NCBI GenBank assembly: GCA_027482225.1
Contig: JAIXWD010000007.1
Location: 248,001-312,000 of the forward strand
DNA: 64,000 nucleotides
Reading direction: 5' to 3'
From: Bacteroidota bacterium
GTDB taxonomy: Bacteria; Bacteroidota; Bacteroidia; UKL13-3
This document shows, piece after piece, positions 55,045 through 64,000 of this stretch. A model generated the notes under the pieces. That model made no database searches, was not told the origin of the DNA, and worked only from the letters and a program-made list of their open reading frames with translations. Numbering within the stretch: position 1 is the first letter of the stretch; every line of letters begins with the position of its first letter. A program made the translations under genes and the position numbers.

Positions 55045-55731
55045 TTAGTTGTTAACAGTTACTTTACCTGCTTTAACTATGTTACCTTCATTGTCAATTA
55101 CTTGGTACATGTAAATACCAGCATTGTAATTACGCACATCAACTTGCGCATTGTTTAAGTTAAAGTTAACTGTTTCAATAACGCGACCAGTAATGTCCAT
55201 CATTTTAACAGTAGTAGCTTTGTTGTAATCAATAGCAAAATTGATTAAATCAGAAGCAGGGTTAGGATAAACGTTTAGTGACTGAGCTGCTTTTTCAATT
55301 TCTGTTAAAGAATTAAACAAAGTGTAAACACGGCAAGAAGCTGCCTGAAAAGTAGCTTGTGTTCCAGATACAGTGTATACAGCCATACAAATTATACTTT
55401 GTTGGTTCGTACCTGCAGGTAATGTTAAAGTAAAACTTTGTGTAAGCATTACTGAGTCACCTGAGGCTAAGTTTGCTGAAAGTGATTTTGATAATACGTT
55501 TGTAGAAAAAGGAGTGTACTGTCCTTGGCTATTTGCTGAGCCGAAGCCAATACCAAATGCTGTGCCAGTAGGCAAAGTGTTAGAACTAACATTTTTTACA
55601 TAATAAGTATAAGTAACCGCCTGACCTGAGGTAATTGTGCCTGAAGCAGGCTCAGTTAATCTAATTGATAAGGTTTGTGCCATTCCAGAAACACATGCAA
55701 ACATCAAAATTGATAGTAATAGTTTTTTCAT
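55045..55731 (-). CDS. Small secreted protein with T9SS type A sorting domain
   Basis: This 228-aa protein has a signal peptide (about 1-18, CVSGMAQ), an Ig-like CARDB/NEAT-like domain (about 20-135: SIRLTEPASGTITSGQAVTYTYYVKNVSSN) and a C-terminal type A T9SS domain (about 148-228) beginning LNVYPNPASDLINF and containing VKMMDITGRVIE and YNAGIYMYQVIDNEGNIV. The sorting domain is cleaved and the passenger released or anchored at the surface. There is no enzymatic motif. It stands alone with a strong terminator. Confidence 0.88.
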   Translation of the reverse strand: MKKLLLSILMFACVSGMAQTLSIRLTEPASGTITSGQAVTYTYYVKNVSSNTLPTGTAFGIGFGSANSQGQYTPFSTNVLSKSLSANLASGDSVMLTQSFTLTLPAGTNQQSIICMAVYTVSGTQATFQAASCRVYTLFNSLTEIEKAAQSLNVYPNPASDLINFAIDYNKATTVKMMDITGRVIETVNFNLNNAQVDVRNYNAGIYMYQVIDNEGNIVKAGKVTVNN

Positions 55732-55961
55732 TTTAGTTTTTATTAATTATTATAAATTTAACTAAACAAAAATATTCAAAATAATATGAAGTTAAACAAT
55801 GTTTTTTTTAACAAATAAATTTGCATGATTATAAAATCGAACATTAATTATTTAATACAGACTTTTCAAGAAAATTAGGCGCTTAATACAAACAGCAAAA
55901 ACATGGCAAAACCCTAAGAACTAGTATAAATGTATATGTCAAAAGACTTTTTTATCAATAT

Positions 55962-57773
55962 TTATTTAAATAATTTATCAGCATTAAAATGATTCCACAC
56001 CAATTTAGCTTTGGCTTTTCCAACAATATTTTCAAGAGTTTCAATTGATGCTTCACGAATTTTCTTGACAGATTTAAGTTCGCTAAGTAATAATTTGGAT
56101 GTTTCGCCACCTATACCCTTTATTTGATCTAATTCAGTTACAAAAGTATTTTTGCTTCTTAAATTACGGTGGTGTGTGATACCAAAACGATGCGCTTCAT
56201 CTCTTATTTGTTGTATAATTTTTAAGGTTTCACTTTTCTTTTCTAAGTATAATGGAAATTCATCCTCAGGATAGTAGAGCTCTTCCAATCTTTTAGCTAT
56301 TCCAATTACAGGCACTTTACCATATATGCCTAACTCTTTTAAACTTTCTATGGCAGAACTTAATTGACCTTTTCCTCCATCAATCACAACCAAGTCGGGT
56401 AATGGCTCATTTTCCTCCAAAACCCTTTTGTATCTTCTATACACTACCTCACGCATGGTTGCAAAATCATCGGGTCCAACTACTGTTTGAATTTTAAAAT
56501 GGCGGTAATCTTTTTTACTTGGTTTACCATCTTTAAAAACTACACAAGCAGAAACAGGATTGGTTCCTTGTATGTTCGAATTATCAAAACACTCTATGTG
56601 TTTAGGTGGTGTTTTCAATCTTAAATCTTTTTGCATCTGAGCCATCAACCTATCTACTCTAAACTCAGGATTTAGCCTATCATATTGCTCCAACTTATCT
56701 CGTTTATAAAACATGGCATTTTTTAAAGATAAATCGAGTAATTTCTTTTTATCGCCAAGTTTAGGAACTGTAAACGTGATCTGTTCATCTTCCAAATCGA
56801 GTTTAAAAGGAACGATAATTTCTCTTGAAGTGCTCTTGTATTGTTCTCGAACTTCTGCAACAGCATATTCCAGTAATTGTTCTACTGTTTCTTCTAGCTT
56901 TTTCTTCACCTCAAATGTTTGCGTTTGAATTATCATCCCATTCGCTACTTTCAAAAAGTTAATGAATGCAAATTTCTCATCAGCAACAATACTAAACACA
57001 TCTACATCGTGAATTTGATGGCTAACTATAGTTGATTTACTTTGGTAGTTATCAAGTAACTCAAGCTTTCGCTTATATGAAGCTGCGTCTTCAAATTTTA
57101 ATTCTTCAGCAGCAGCAGTCATTAATAACCTGAGGTGATTTTTAACTTCTGCAATATTACCTTTTAAAATATTTTTAATTTCCTTAATGGTTTCTGAATA
57201 TGCTTTTTCTGTTTGGTAACCAACGCATGGTGCTTTACAATTGCCAATTTGATACTCTAAACAAACCTTAAATTTATTAGAGTTAATATTCTCTTCTGTT
57301 AAATTTAAGTTGCATGTTCTAGTAGGATAAAGCGCCTTAATTAATTCCAATATGGTCCACATCATACCTTTATTGGCATAAGGGCCATAATAATCACTTC
57401 CATCTCTTATAATATTTCGCGTGTAGGATATTCTTGGAAATGGTTCTTTTTTAATACATATAAATGGATATGTTTTATCGTCCTTTAGGTTAATATTATA
57501 CTTTGGCTTGAACTTTTTAATTAATGAATTTTCTAGAAGTAAAGCATCTATCTCACTATCAACAAGCGTAAACTGAATATCTGTTATGCGTTCAACCAAT
57601 AAAGCAGTTTTTCTACTATCATGGTGGTTTTTGGTAAAGTAGCTACTTACCCTTTTTTTTAAATTCTTGGCCTTACCAATATAAATGAGCGTGCCCTCCC
57701 TATCATAGTATTTGTATATACCAGGTGTATGGGGTAATCTGCTAATAATATCTTTCAAATAATTGGTAAGCAT
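55962..57773 (-). CDS. uvrC: Excinuclease ABC subunit C
   Basis: This 603-aa endonuclease of nucleotide excision repair has a GIY-YIG domain at about 14-95 (TPGIYKYYDREGTLIYIGKAKNLKKRVSSY region), a Cys cluster before the UVR helix pair (about 205-240), an RNase H-like domain (about 365-530, HIECFDNSNIQG and LVVIDGGKGQLSSA with catalytic Asp residues) and C-terminal helix-hairpin-helix motifs (about 545-600). It makes both incisions flanking a lesion with UvrB. UvrA is also encoded in this window. A TACATTTG box lies 4 nt upstream of the ATG. Confidence 0.95.
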   Translation of the reverse strand: MLTNYLKDIISRLPHTPGIYKYYDREGTLIYIGKAKNLKKRVSSYFTKNHHDSRKTALLVERITDIQFTLVDSEIDALLLENSLIKKFKPKYNINLKDDKTYPFICIKKEPFPRISYTRNIIRDGSDYYGPYANKGMMWTILELIKALYPTRTCNLNLTEENINSNKFKVCLEYQIGNCKAPCVGYQTEKAYSETIKEIKNILKGNIAEVKNHLRLLMTAAAEELKFEDAASYKRKLELLDNYQSKSTIVSHQIHDVDVFSIVADEKFAFINFLKVANGMIIQTQTFEVKKKLEETVEQLLEYAVAEVREQYKSTSREIIVPFKLDLEDEQITFTVPKLGDKKKLLDLSLKNAMFYKRDKLEQYDRLNPEFRVDRLMAQMQKDLRLKTPPKHIECFDNSNIQGTNPVSACVVFKDGKPSKKDYRHFKIQTVVGPDDFATMREVVYRRYKRVLEENEPLPDLVVIDGGKGQLSSAIESLKELGIYGKVPVIGIAKRLEELYYPEDEFPLYLEKKSETLKIIQQIRDEAHRFGITHHRNLRSKNTFVTELDQIKGIGGETSKLLLSELKSVKKIREASIETLENIVGKAKAKLVWNHFNADKLFK

Positions 57774-57777
57774 ACAG

Positions 57778-57785
57778 CAAATGTA
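57778..57785 (-). promoter_or_regulatory. TAnnTTTG (-7) box directly before uvrC
   Basis: TACATTTG on the minus strand ends 4 nt before the uvrC ATG at 57773. Confidence 0.5.
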
Positions 57786-58383
57786 TATTCAAGTACAAGG
57801 TATTAACGAATAACAATTTTAATTATTTATTAAGTACTTGAAAAACACTTATCAAAACACACTAAATACCATAACCAACAGCATATTATCAACACGTGGT
57901 TGTATTTTTGTATACTATAGTTGACATTAGACGACTTTTACCTAAATTGCTAGAATTATTAAACAATAAATTTAAATAATCAAAAACTTGACTAAATTAA
58001 AATATGAAATTAAATACCTAATATAAAACAATACGCAACTGAAATTTAACCAATTTATTCCTATCAATTTATTTTTAATAAACACCAATAAAATCTGAAA
58101 TCGACAAATTAATTAAAACATTTGCAAGCAATATTTACAATAGAAACTTAATCATTATTTTAGGATATAAACATAGAAAGTAAGATTCCAAATAAATTTT
58201 TAATTGACCTAATTACAAGCGAAATCTGAAAACAACTTATTTAAAAAAACCTGTTCGATTTATTAAAAAAGATTATATCAAAACTCTTTAAAATTGACTT
58301 AGAATCATCTTCTAAGGTTAGAGATTTAGTATTTTAATGAAAACTATTTCGCCCTTTACAAAACTGAATTTAGATACAAAGAA
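57786..58383. other. Long AT-rich upstream region of the giant T9SS gene
   Basis: About 600 bp of very AT-rich sequence contain no open frame of note. A TATTTTTG sequence at 57903-57910 fits the -7 consensus, which would give a leader of more than 450 nt; no good -33 partner is seen. Nothing else is recognisable. Confidence 0.4.
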
Positions 58384-61300
58384 ATGAAAAGAAAAATACA
58401 AGTTAATCAAACCATCAGGATAGCATCCATGTGGTTAATTTTGCTATTAACATTAAATAGTAGTTATTCGTTTGCACAGCAAATAAATCTAAGTACCACA
58501 TCATCCTTTTTAAATAACAATGGTTCAGGAAATGTTATTTTTAACTTTCAAAATACCAATTTTTACCCTGTAAAGATAGTAAACATTGCTGGGGTAGTGG
58601 GTACAGCAGGTACAAACACCTGCAATGTATATTATAAAACAACCCCAGTATCAGGTGCTCCAGGAACTATAGATGCGGCAAATGGCTGGATACTTGCCAT
58701 GACTGGGAATTTTACTGGTGTTGCAAATTCTACCACAACGGTAACACAGCCATTTATAACAGGTGGATCTTTGATAATACCTCCAAATACCACGTATGCA
58801 CTATCTATTTTTGCCACTGGCCAAAGATACTCTACTATAGCAGCTGGAACTACAACAATTAGCGCAGGGGGATGTAACATGATAACCGGAACAAATATTG
58901 GTTATGGAGGAGGTACACCACCTGCAGGGCCTACACTTACTCCTAGAGGTTGGATTGGAACAATAACTTTTGAACCTGTAATAAAGGCTCCTTTTGACAT
59001 AGGGGTCACAGCTATCGATTCGCCAACTACATTTTGTGGTAACAACAGAAATGTAATTGCACGGGTTAACAACTTTGGCACAAATCAAATTACAAGTTTC
59101 AATGTAAATTGGTCTATTAACGGCACACCACAAACCCCTATTAGTTCTACTCAAAACATAGATACCGTTGGTGGTACAGGACCAAATTCGGTACAAGTTT
59201 TACTTGGCAATGCTAACTTTCCATCAAATGTGCCAACTTTAATAACCGCATGGACCTCATTACCAAATTTAAATGTTGATACCATAAGAGTAAACGACTC
59301 GACAAGTAGCATTAAACAACCAGCATTATCTGGAGTTTATACTATTGGTGGGGTTGGTGCAAATTACGCAACCATTAATGATGCTGTTACTACACTAAAC
59401 ACTGTAGGTGTATGCGGACCAACGGTTTTTAATGTAAATGCAGCAGCAGGTCCATACACAAGTAATTTATCATTCGCGTCTATTTTAGGAAGCTCTGCCA
59501 TCAATACCATTACTTTTAATGGAAATGGCGCAACAATTACAAGCTTAATAAGCCCTATAATTAGTTTTAACAATGTAAGCTATATAACCATTGATAGTTT
59601 TAACATTGTAGGAGCAACAGGATTTACAGGAACAGGAGTTCACGTAACCAATCAATGTCGTTACCTTACGTTTGATGCGAACATCATTAATGTGGGAACC
59701 ACCTCAACTTCAACAACCAATATTGGATTTGCTGCATCTGGATCTCCAACAGGTGCTACTACAGCAGGCAATAATGCTCAATACATCACCTTCACAAAAA
59801 ATACTGTTATTGGTGGTTATTATGGTGCTACATTTATAGGAAATACAGGATATGCTAGCAATTTTGGTCACCATATTGCCAATAATACTTTTACTGATTT
59901 CTATCTATACGGAGTATATTTCTTGCATGCTGACAGTTCAGTATTCGTAAGTAATGATATTAACCGAGCAACAAGAACATCGTTAAGTACCCTTTATGGA
60001 ATTTATTTAGGCAACAGTCGTTTTGTAAAAATTCAAAAAAATAAATTACACGATTTTGGTGCAGCTTCATATTCAGCTTATCCAATATATATTGTAAACA
60101 ACGTAAATAGTATTGGCTATGAAACAGAAATATCAAACAATACGATATATAACGTTGGCCAAACCACTGGTATTTTTTATGGGATTTACAGTTTAACAAC
60201 TGCCCTAAGCAATGTTAATATTTACCATAATACAATTGCATATGATGTGCCTGTGGCAAGCACAGGAGCAATTCGTGGTATGTTTTTTGGAGTTGCGCCA
60301 ACTGATGTTAAAGTTAGAAACAACATCATTAATATAACAGGTGGTGGCTCAGGGGTTAAAACAGGAATATACTTAACCACTACTTCTACAAGTTTTATTT
60401 CAAACAACAATAACATTGTGGTTGCAACTTCATCAAACAACAATGTTGGTTTTTGGACATTAACAAGAGTATCTTTAGCAGACTGGCAAACCGCCTCAGG
60501 TCAAGATTTAAATTCAAATGATTTACCTCCACAATTTACCAATGTTGCTGTAGGCAATTTAAAACCAATTTCTGTGCCTTTAGATAACTTGGGTTTTGCA
60601 GTAGGTATAAATAGCGATATCGATAATGTAAGCAGATCAATAAGCACTCCTGATATTGGTGCGTATGAATTTTCAACAGCATTAGTTTGCTCTGGAATAC
60701 CAGAAGCTGGAAATTCAACAAGTAGTAGAAGTTACGCATGTACCAACCAAAACTTTACACTTTCAATTGATAGTGCCTCTACAGGTGCAGGTTTAACCTA
60801 CCAATGGTTGGTATCAACTAACGGCATCAATGGCCCATACACACCAATTAGTAATGACACACTAAGAACAATTAACCGTACACAAAGCGCAACAAGTTGG
60901 TACAGATGCATAGTTGTTTGTAATGGTACAGGCAGAGACACATCAAATGCAGTAAATGTTAGAACAACAACTACACCTTTTAATGGAGTGTATACCTTAA
61001 ATAAGAATGGAGTTCAAACTGCTACCAACTACCTCAATTTTGAAACTTTACTTGAAGAATTAAATTGTGTAGGTGTATCAGGTGCTGTTACTATTAATGT
61101 ATTACCAGGTAGCGGCCCTTACAATGCAGGGTTTACTTTTGACAATATTCCAAATGCAAATGCCACAAACAGAGTAACTTTTAATGGAAATGGCAACACC
61201 ATAACAGGAAGCTTAAGTCCTTTGGTAACCTTTAATAATGCATCTTTTATTACACTTGATAGCTTTAGTATAGTTGGAGCAGCAGGCTATGCAGGCTTTG

Positions 61301-64000
61301 GAGTTTATTTCTCAAATCAATCAAGGAATATTGTATTAAATAAAAACGTTATTGATGTAGGCACAACATCTACCTCAACCACCAATGCAGGTATAGTTGC
61401 ATCGGGCTCATCATCAGGAGCAACAACAACAGGCAACAATGCCAGGTATTTAACCATTACAAATAATGTGGTAGTAGGTGGTTATTTTAGTTTGATATTA
61501 ACTGGTAATGCAAGTTACTTAGACAATTTTGGGCATATCATTAGCAACAATACATTCCGCGACTTTTATTTATACGGAACATACTTACTAAATGCAGACA
61601 CCACTTTGCTAAGCAACAATAGTATTACACGTAATACGCGTTCTACAATTAGTACTTTTTATGGTATCTTTTTAAGTACCGCCAGGAATATTAAGGTGCG
61701 AAATAATAGAGTGTTTAATTCAGGAGTTGGCTCTTACACCGCTTATCCTATTTATGTATCAACATCAGTTAATAGTGTTGGTTTTGAAACCGAGTTTACA
61801 AATAATCTTGTTTATAACATCAATACAACTGGTGCTCTTTATGGATATTATTTATTAGGAACTAGAGATGGCATGAAATTCTATCACAATACCATTGACT
61901 TAAACTTAAACTCAAGCACAGGTTTAGTAAGAGCCATTTGGATAAGTACTGCACCAAACAACCACGACTTTAAAAACAACATCATCAGTGTAAGTGGAAA
62001 TGGATCAGGAACTAAACACTTAATCTATATTACAACAGGATCACCTTCTGTTGCATCAAACTATAATGTACTCCATATGGGAGCAATTGGAGGGGTTAAC
62101 CATATTGGCTTTTTAACTACAGATCAAACATCATTAGCAGCATGGAATACAGCGAGTTTATTAGACAGTAACTCAGTAACATTCGACCCTGTGTTTACCT
62201 CACCTGCTTCGGGTAATCATACACCATTATCAGTTAATATAGATAACATTGGTAAGCCAACAGGTATTGTTAGTGATATATTAGGTAATACACGTTCGTT
62301 AACAACTCCTGATGCAGGTGCATATGAATTCACAGGTTTATCAGGAGATATGAGTGTTACTAATGGGTCATATAAACGTTCTAGTTTATGTTATTCCAAT
62401 GCTGATTCTGTATTTATTAGGGTTAGAAATCTTATAGGTACAACAGTTAATTTTGGCTTTAATCCACTAACCGTTAAATGGGTTTCTACAGGTCCAATAA
62501 ATTCTAATGGATTAATCACTTTAACTTCAGGTTCTTTATCCCCAAATGCAGACACTACTGTTTGGGCAAATAGCGTTAACATGTCGTTACCTGGCACATA
62601 TAACTTAACTGTTTTTATTGAACCCAATACAGTTAACACAAGTCGACTAAATGATACCTTATTTAATGTAGCATCTTTAATTGTTAGACCTATCTTATCA
62701 GTAATCCAACGTAACTTTACAGTTACGGGACCAAATGATACGGTGTTAGCACAAGCTAATTCTCCTATATTCCCTGGTGGTTCAATTTTCTTCTCTGAGG
62801 TTTGTCATTGGAGAGGAGCTACAGGAGCTGCACCTGTGAATGGTTGGCCTGCATATTTAATAGCTGACGATTACGTTGAAATTAGTGGTGTACAAAATAC
62901 TGATTTATCGGGTTACATATTGGAAGAATGGACAGGAACAACTCTACAACATTCATTTACTTTTCCAACAGGAAGTTTGTTTAGTCCTAATGGAACTATG
63001 ATAGTAGCAACTGGGCAGTTAGGTGCAAGTGTGCCTAGCCCTAGTAACTTTTATTATCATAGTGGAAATACGGTAACGCATAGTTCAACTGGCGACTTAA
63101 GGGGCTATGTTATTAAAAGCCCAGGAGGTGGATCAGTTATTGATGCAGTAACATATGGTGCATACGTATTTCCTCCTGCATCTAATGTTACCGTAAGTGA
63201 CTGGTCGGGATCAACCCCTGCCCTATCAAGTGCTGGAAACAGATTAACAAGTGCTGATAACAACACGGGATCTAATTGGATTGTTGAAAGTGCAACAGGA
63301 AGGCAAGACCCAAATATCTTAAACCCTAATGTACCTGTACCATCACCTACTACATTAACAGGATTTGCTTGGAATTATTTGGGCAACCCAATTAGTACAA
63401 CTCCTCGAACCAAACTTGGCCCATGGACTACACCAGGTGTTTATGTTTATGTAGCAACCTATACCAACGCATGTGGCACTTTTTACGATACAGTTTTTGT
63501 TACAGCTGCGGCAACGGTTCCTGTAACCTTAAGCACATTTATGGGTAAAGCTAATTATAAAAATGCAGACTTAATTTGGCAAACAGCAAGTGAAAAAAAT
63601 GCGCATTTATTTGAAGTACATGCTTCTTTAGATGGTAAAATGTTTAAACAAATAAGTAGTATTAAAGCAAACGGTAATACCAATGTTACATCTACATATA
63701 ACTATACTGATGTAAATGCATTAGCGAACAACAACAAGGTATACTATAAGTTAAAATCTGTTGATGTGGATGGCACATATGAATGGAGTAACATCGTAAC
63801 TGTAAGCGCTAATCAAGCTAAAAACAAGATTGAAATATATCCTAATCCATTTAACACGAATGTTACTTTGAGTTTAGTTGATAATACCCCAGCAACTATT
63901 GAAGTAGTTAGCATGCAAGGTGTAAGCGTTTATAACACTACTGTTAATAGTAACAACTTATTTGTTAATATTAACTTAACACAATTAGCCAATGGTGTAT
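58384..64000 (+). CDS. Giant secreted adhesin-like protein with T9SS type A domain (3' end missing)
   Basis: The frame is open for 1872 codons to the window edge. It has a signal peptide (about 15-36, SSYSFAQ), N-terminal beta-rich domains, then two tandem paralogous beta-helix units (residues about 317-763 and 868-1316), each starting GVYT and ending in a D-x-G-A-Y-E-F motif. An Ig-like segment lies between them and a CARDB-like one after. A lamin-tail-like domain follows (about 1490-1640, YVEISGVQNTDLSGYIL), and then the start of a type A T9SS sorting domain (from about 1811, KIEIYPNPFNTNVTLSL). Probably only a short tail is missing. It is likely surface-displayed and involved in adhesion or glycan binding. 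Confidence 0.9.
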   Translation, partial: MKRKIQVNQTIRIASMWLILLLTLNSSYSFAQQINLSTTSSFLNNNGSGNVIFNFQNTNFYPVKIVNIAGVVGTAGTNTCNVYYKTTPVSGAPGTIDAANGWILAMTGNFTGVANSTTTVTQPFITGGSLIIPPNTTYALSIFATGQRYSTIAAGTTTISAGGCNMITGTNIGYGGGTPPAGPTLTPRGWIGTITFEPVIKAPFDIGVTAIDSPTTFCGNNRNVIARVNNFGTNQITSFNVNWSINGTPQTPISSTQNIDTVGGTGPNSVQVLLGNANFPSNVPTLITAWTSLPNLNVDTIRVNDSTSSIKQPALSGVYTIGGVGANYATINDAVTTLNTVGVCGPTVFNVNAAAGPYTSNLSFASILGSSAINTITFNGNGATITSLISPIISFNNVSYITIDSFNIVGATGFTGTGVHVTNQCRYLTFDANIINVGTTSTSTTNIGFAASGSPTGATTAGNNAQYITFTKNTVIGGYYGATFIGNTGYASNFGHHIANNTFTDFYLYGVYFLHADSSVFVSNDINRATRTSLSTLYGIYLGNSRFVKIQKNKLHDFGAASYSAYPIYIVNNVNSIGYETEISNNTIYNVGQTTGIFYGIYSLTTALSNVNIYHNTIAYDVPVASTGAIRGMFFGVAPTDVKVRNNIINITGGGSGVKTGIYLTTTSTSFISNNNNIVVATSSNNNVGFWTLTRVSLADWQTASGQDLNSNDLPPQFTNVAVGNLKPISVPLDNLGFAVGINSDIDNVSRSISTPDIGAYEFSTALVCSGIPEAGNSTSSRSYACTNQNFTLSIDSASTGAGLTYQWLVSTNGINGPYTPISNDTLRTINRTQSATSWYRCIVVCNGTGRDTSNAVNVRTTTTPFNGVYTLNKNGVQTATNYLNFETLLEELNCVGVSGAVTINVLPGSGPYNAGFTFDNIPNANATNRVTFNGNGNTITGSLSPLVTFNNASFITLDSFSIVGAAGYAGFGVYFSNQSRNIVLNKNVIDVGTTSTSTTNAGIVASGSSSGATTTGNNARYLTITNNVVVGGYFSLILTGNASYLDNFGHIISNNTFRDFYLYGTYLLNADTTLLSNNSITRNTRSTISTFYGIFLSTARNIKVRNNRVFNSGVGSYTAYPIYVSTSVNSVGFETEFTNNLVYNINTTGALYGYYLLGTRDGMKFYHNTIDLNLNSSTGLVRAIWISTAPNNHDFKNNIISVSGNGSGTKHLIYITTGSPSVASNYNVLHMGAIGGVNHIGFLTTDQTSLAAWNTASLLDSNSVTFDPVFTSPASGNHTPLSVNIDNIGKPTGIVSDILGNTRSLTTPDAGAYEFTGLSGDMSVTNGSYKRSSLCYSNADSVFIRVRNLIGTTVNFGFNPLTVKWVSTGPINSNGLITLTSGSLSPNADTTVWANSVNMSLPGTYNLTVFIEPNTVNTSRLNDTLFNVASLIVRPILSVIQRNFTVTGPNDTVLAQANSPIFPGGSIFFSEVCHWRGATGAAPVNGWPAYLIADDYVEISGVQNTDLSGYILEEWTGTTLQHSFTFPTGSLFSPNGTMIVATGQLGASVPSPSNFYYHSGNTVTHSSTGDLRGYVIKSPGGGSVIDAVTYGAYVFPPASNVTVSDWSGSTPALSSAGNRLTSADNNTGSNWIVESATGRQDPNILNPNVPVPSPTTLTGFAWNYLGNPISTTPRTKLGPWTTPGVYVYVATYTNACGTFYDTVFVTAAATVPVTLSTFMGKANYKNADLIWQTASEKNAHLFEVHASLDGKMFKQISSIKANGNTNVTSTYNYTDVNALANNNKVYYKLKSVDVDGTYEWSNIVTVSANQAKNKIEIYPNPFNTNVTLSLVDNTPATIEVVSMQGVSVYNTTVNSNNLFVNINLTQLANGV
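59332..60672 (+). repeat. Internal repeat copy 1 of the giant T9SS gene
   Basis: This segment encodes 447 residues of parallel beta-helix-like sequence (FNGNGATITS, NNTFTDFYLYGVYFL, TPDIGAYEF) that align along their length with copy 2. Confidence 0.8.
60985..62332 (+). repeat. Internal repeat copy 2 of the giant T9SS gene
   Basis: This segment encodes about 449 residues collinear with copy 1 (FNGNGNTITG, NNTFRDFYLYGTYLL, TPDAGAYEF). The shared order of landmarks points to a tandem duplication within the gene. Confidence 0.8.

Noticed and set aside
58632-62639. Several minus-strand frames of 60-131 codons
   Set aside because: They are shadows antisense to the giant T9SS gene, which stays open on the plus strand to the window edge.

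Overview
The window comes from a low-GC member of the phylum Bacteroidota. The markers are type IX secretion (T9SS) sorting domains, the T9SS regulator PorX, a fused LpxC-FabZ, an ExbB-ExbD-TonB set, TAnnTTTG promoter boxes and almost no Shine-Dalgarno sequences. Order or genus cannot be read from this sequence. Nearly everything is chromosomal core. No transposase, phage gene, CRISPR array or rRNA is present.

Layout. 1-697: the 5' part of a GSCFA-domain gene and a cluster of REP/BIME-like palindromes. 698-9907: PhoH-like ATPase, P-type ATPase, exbB-exbD-tonB, a thioredoxin-like protein, a BrkB-type membrane protein, a hotdog thioesterase and LhgO. 10112-15186: an accessory run of membrane and secreted proteins of unknown function, including an 887-aa protein with four D-x-N-x-D-G repeats. 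15190-25726: hydrolase, short MscS channel, PIG-L deacetylase, a decayed four-helix-bundle gene inside a 38-bp inverted repeat, sodium:solute symporter, DUF2911 protein, unusual SDR, hotdog protein and an MsbA-like exporter. 26051-33521: uvrA, coiled-coil protein, lpxB, a tiny basic protein, a glycosyltransferase and an MFS transporter. 33582-41081: a 1277-residue PKD/T9SS type B protein, mtaB, and an ECF sigma, putative anti-sigma and outer-membrane protein locus. 41321-48001: arginine decarboxylase, then the lipid A operon (HD protein, lpxD, lpxC-fabZ, lpxA, ABC ATPase). 48060-57773: porX, tRNA-Lys, an SRAP peptidase, threonine aldolase, AMP nucleosidase, a CBS-type PLP enzyme, a small T9SS cargo protein and uvrC. 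58384-64000: a giant T9SS adhesin-like gene running off the edge.

How the genes fit together. The largest theme is the cell envelope: lipid A synthesis (lpxA, lpxB, lpxC-fabZ, lpxD), an MsbA-like flippase, TonB energisation, and PorX-controlled T9SS with three secreted clients in the window. The second theme is DNA repair (uvrA, uvrC, SRAP).

Most notable non-gene signals: a BIME-like array of five 23-bp units in both orientations; an inverted-repeat-bounded relic of a four-helix-bundle gene with a solo arm copy about 11 kb away; and TAnnTTTG boxes placed only 4-5 nt before the ATG of four unrelated genes, which suggests leaderless transcripts. I found no convincing new defence or mobile system. 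The 10.1-15.2 kb run is the best candidate for undescribed biology.
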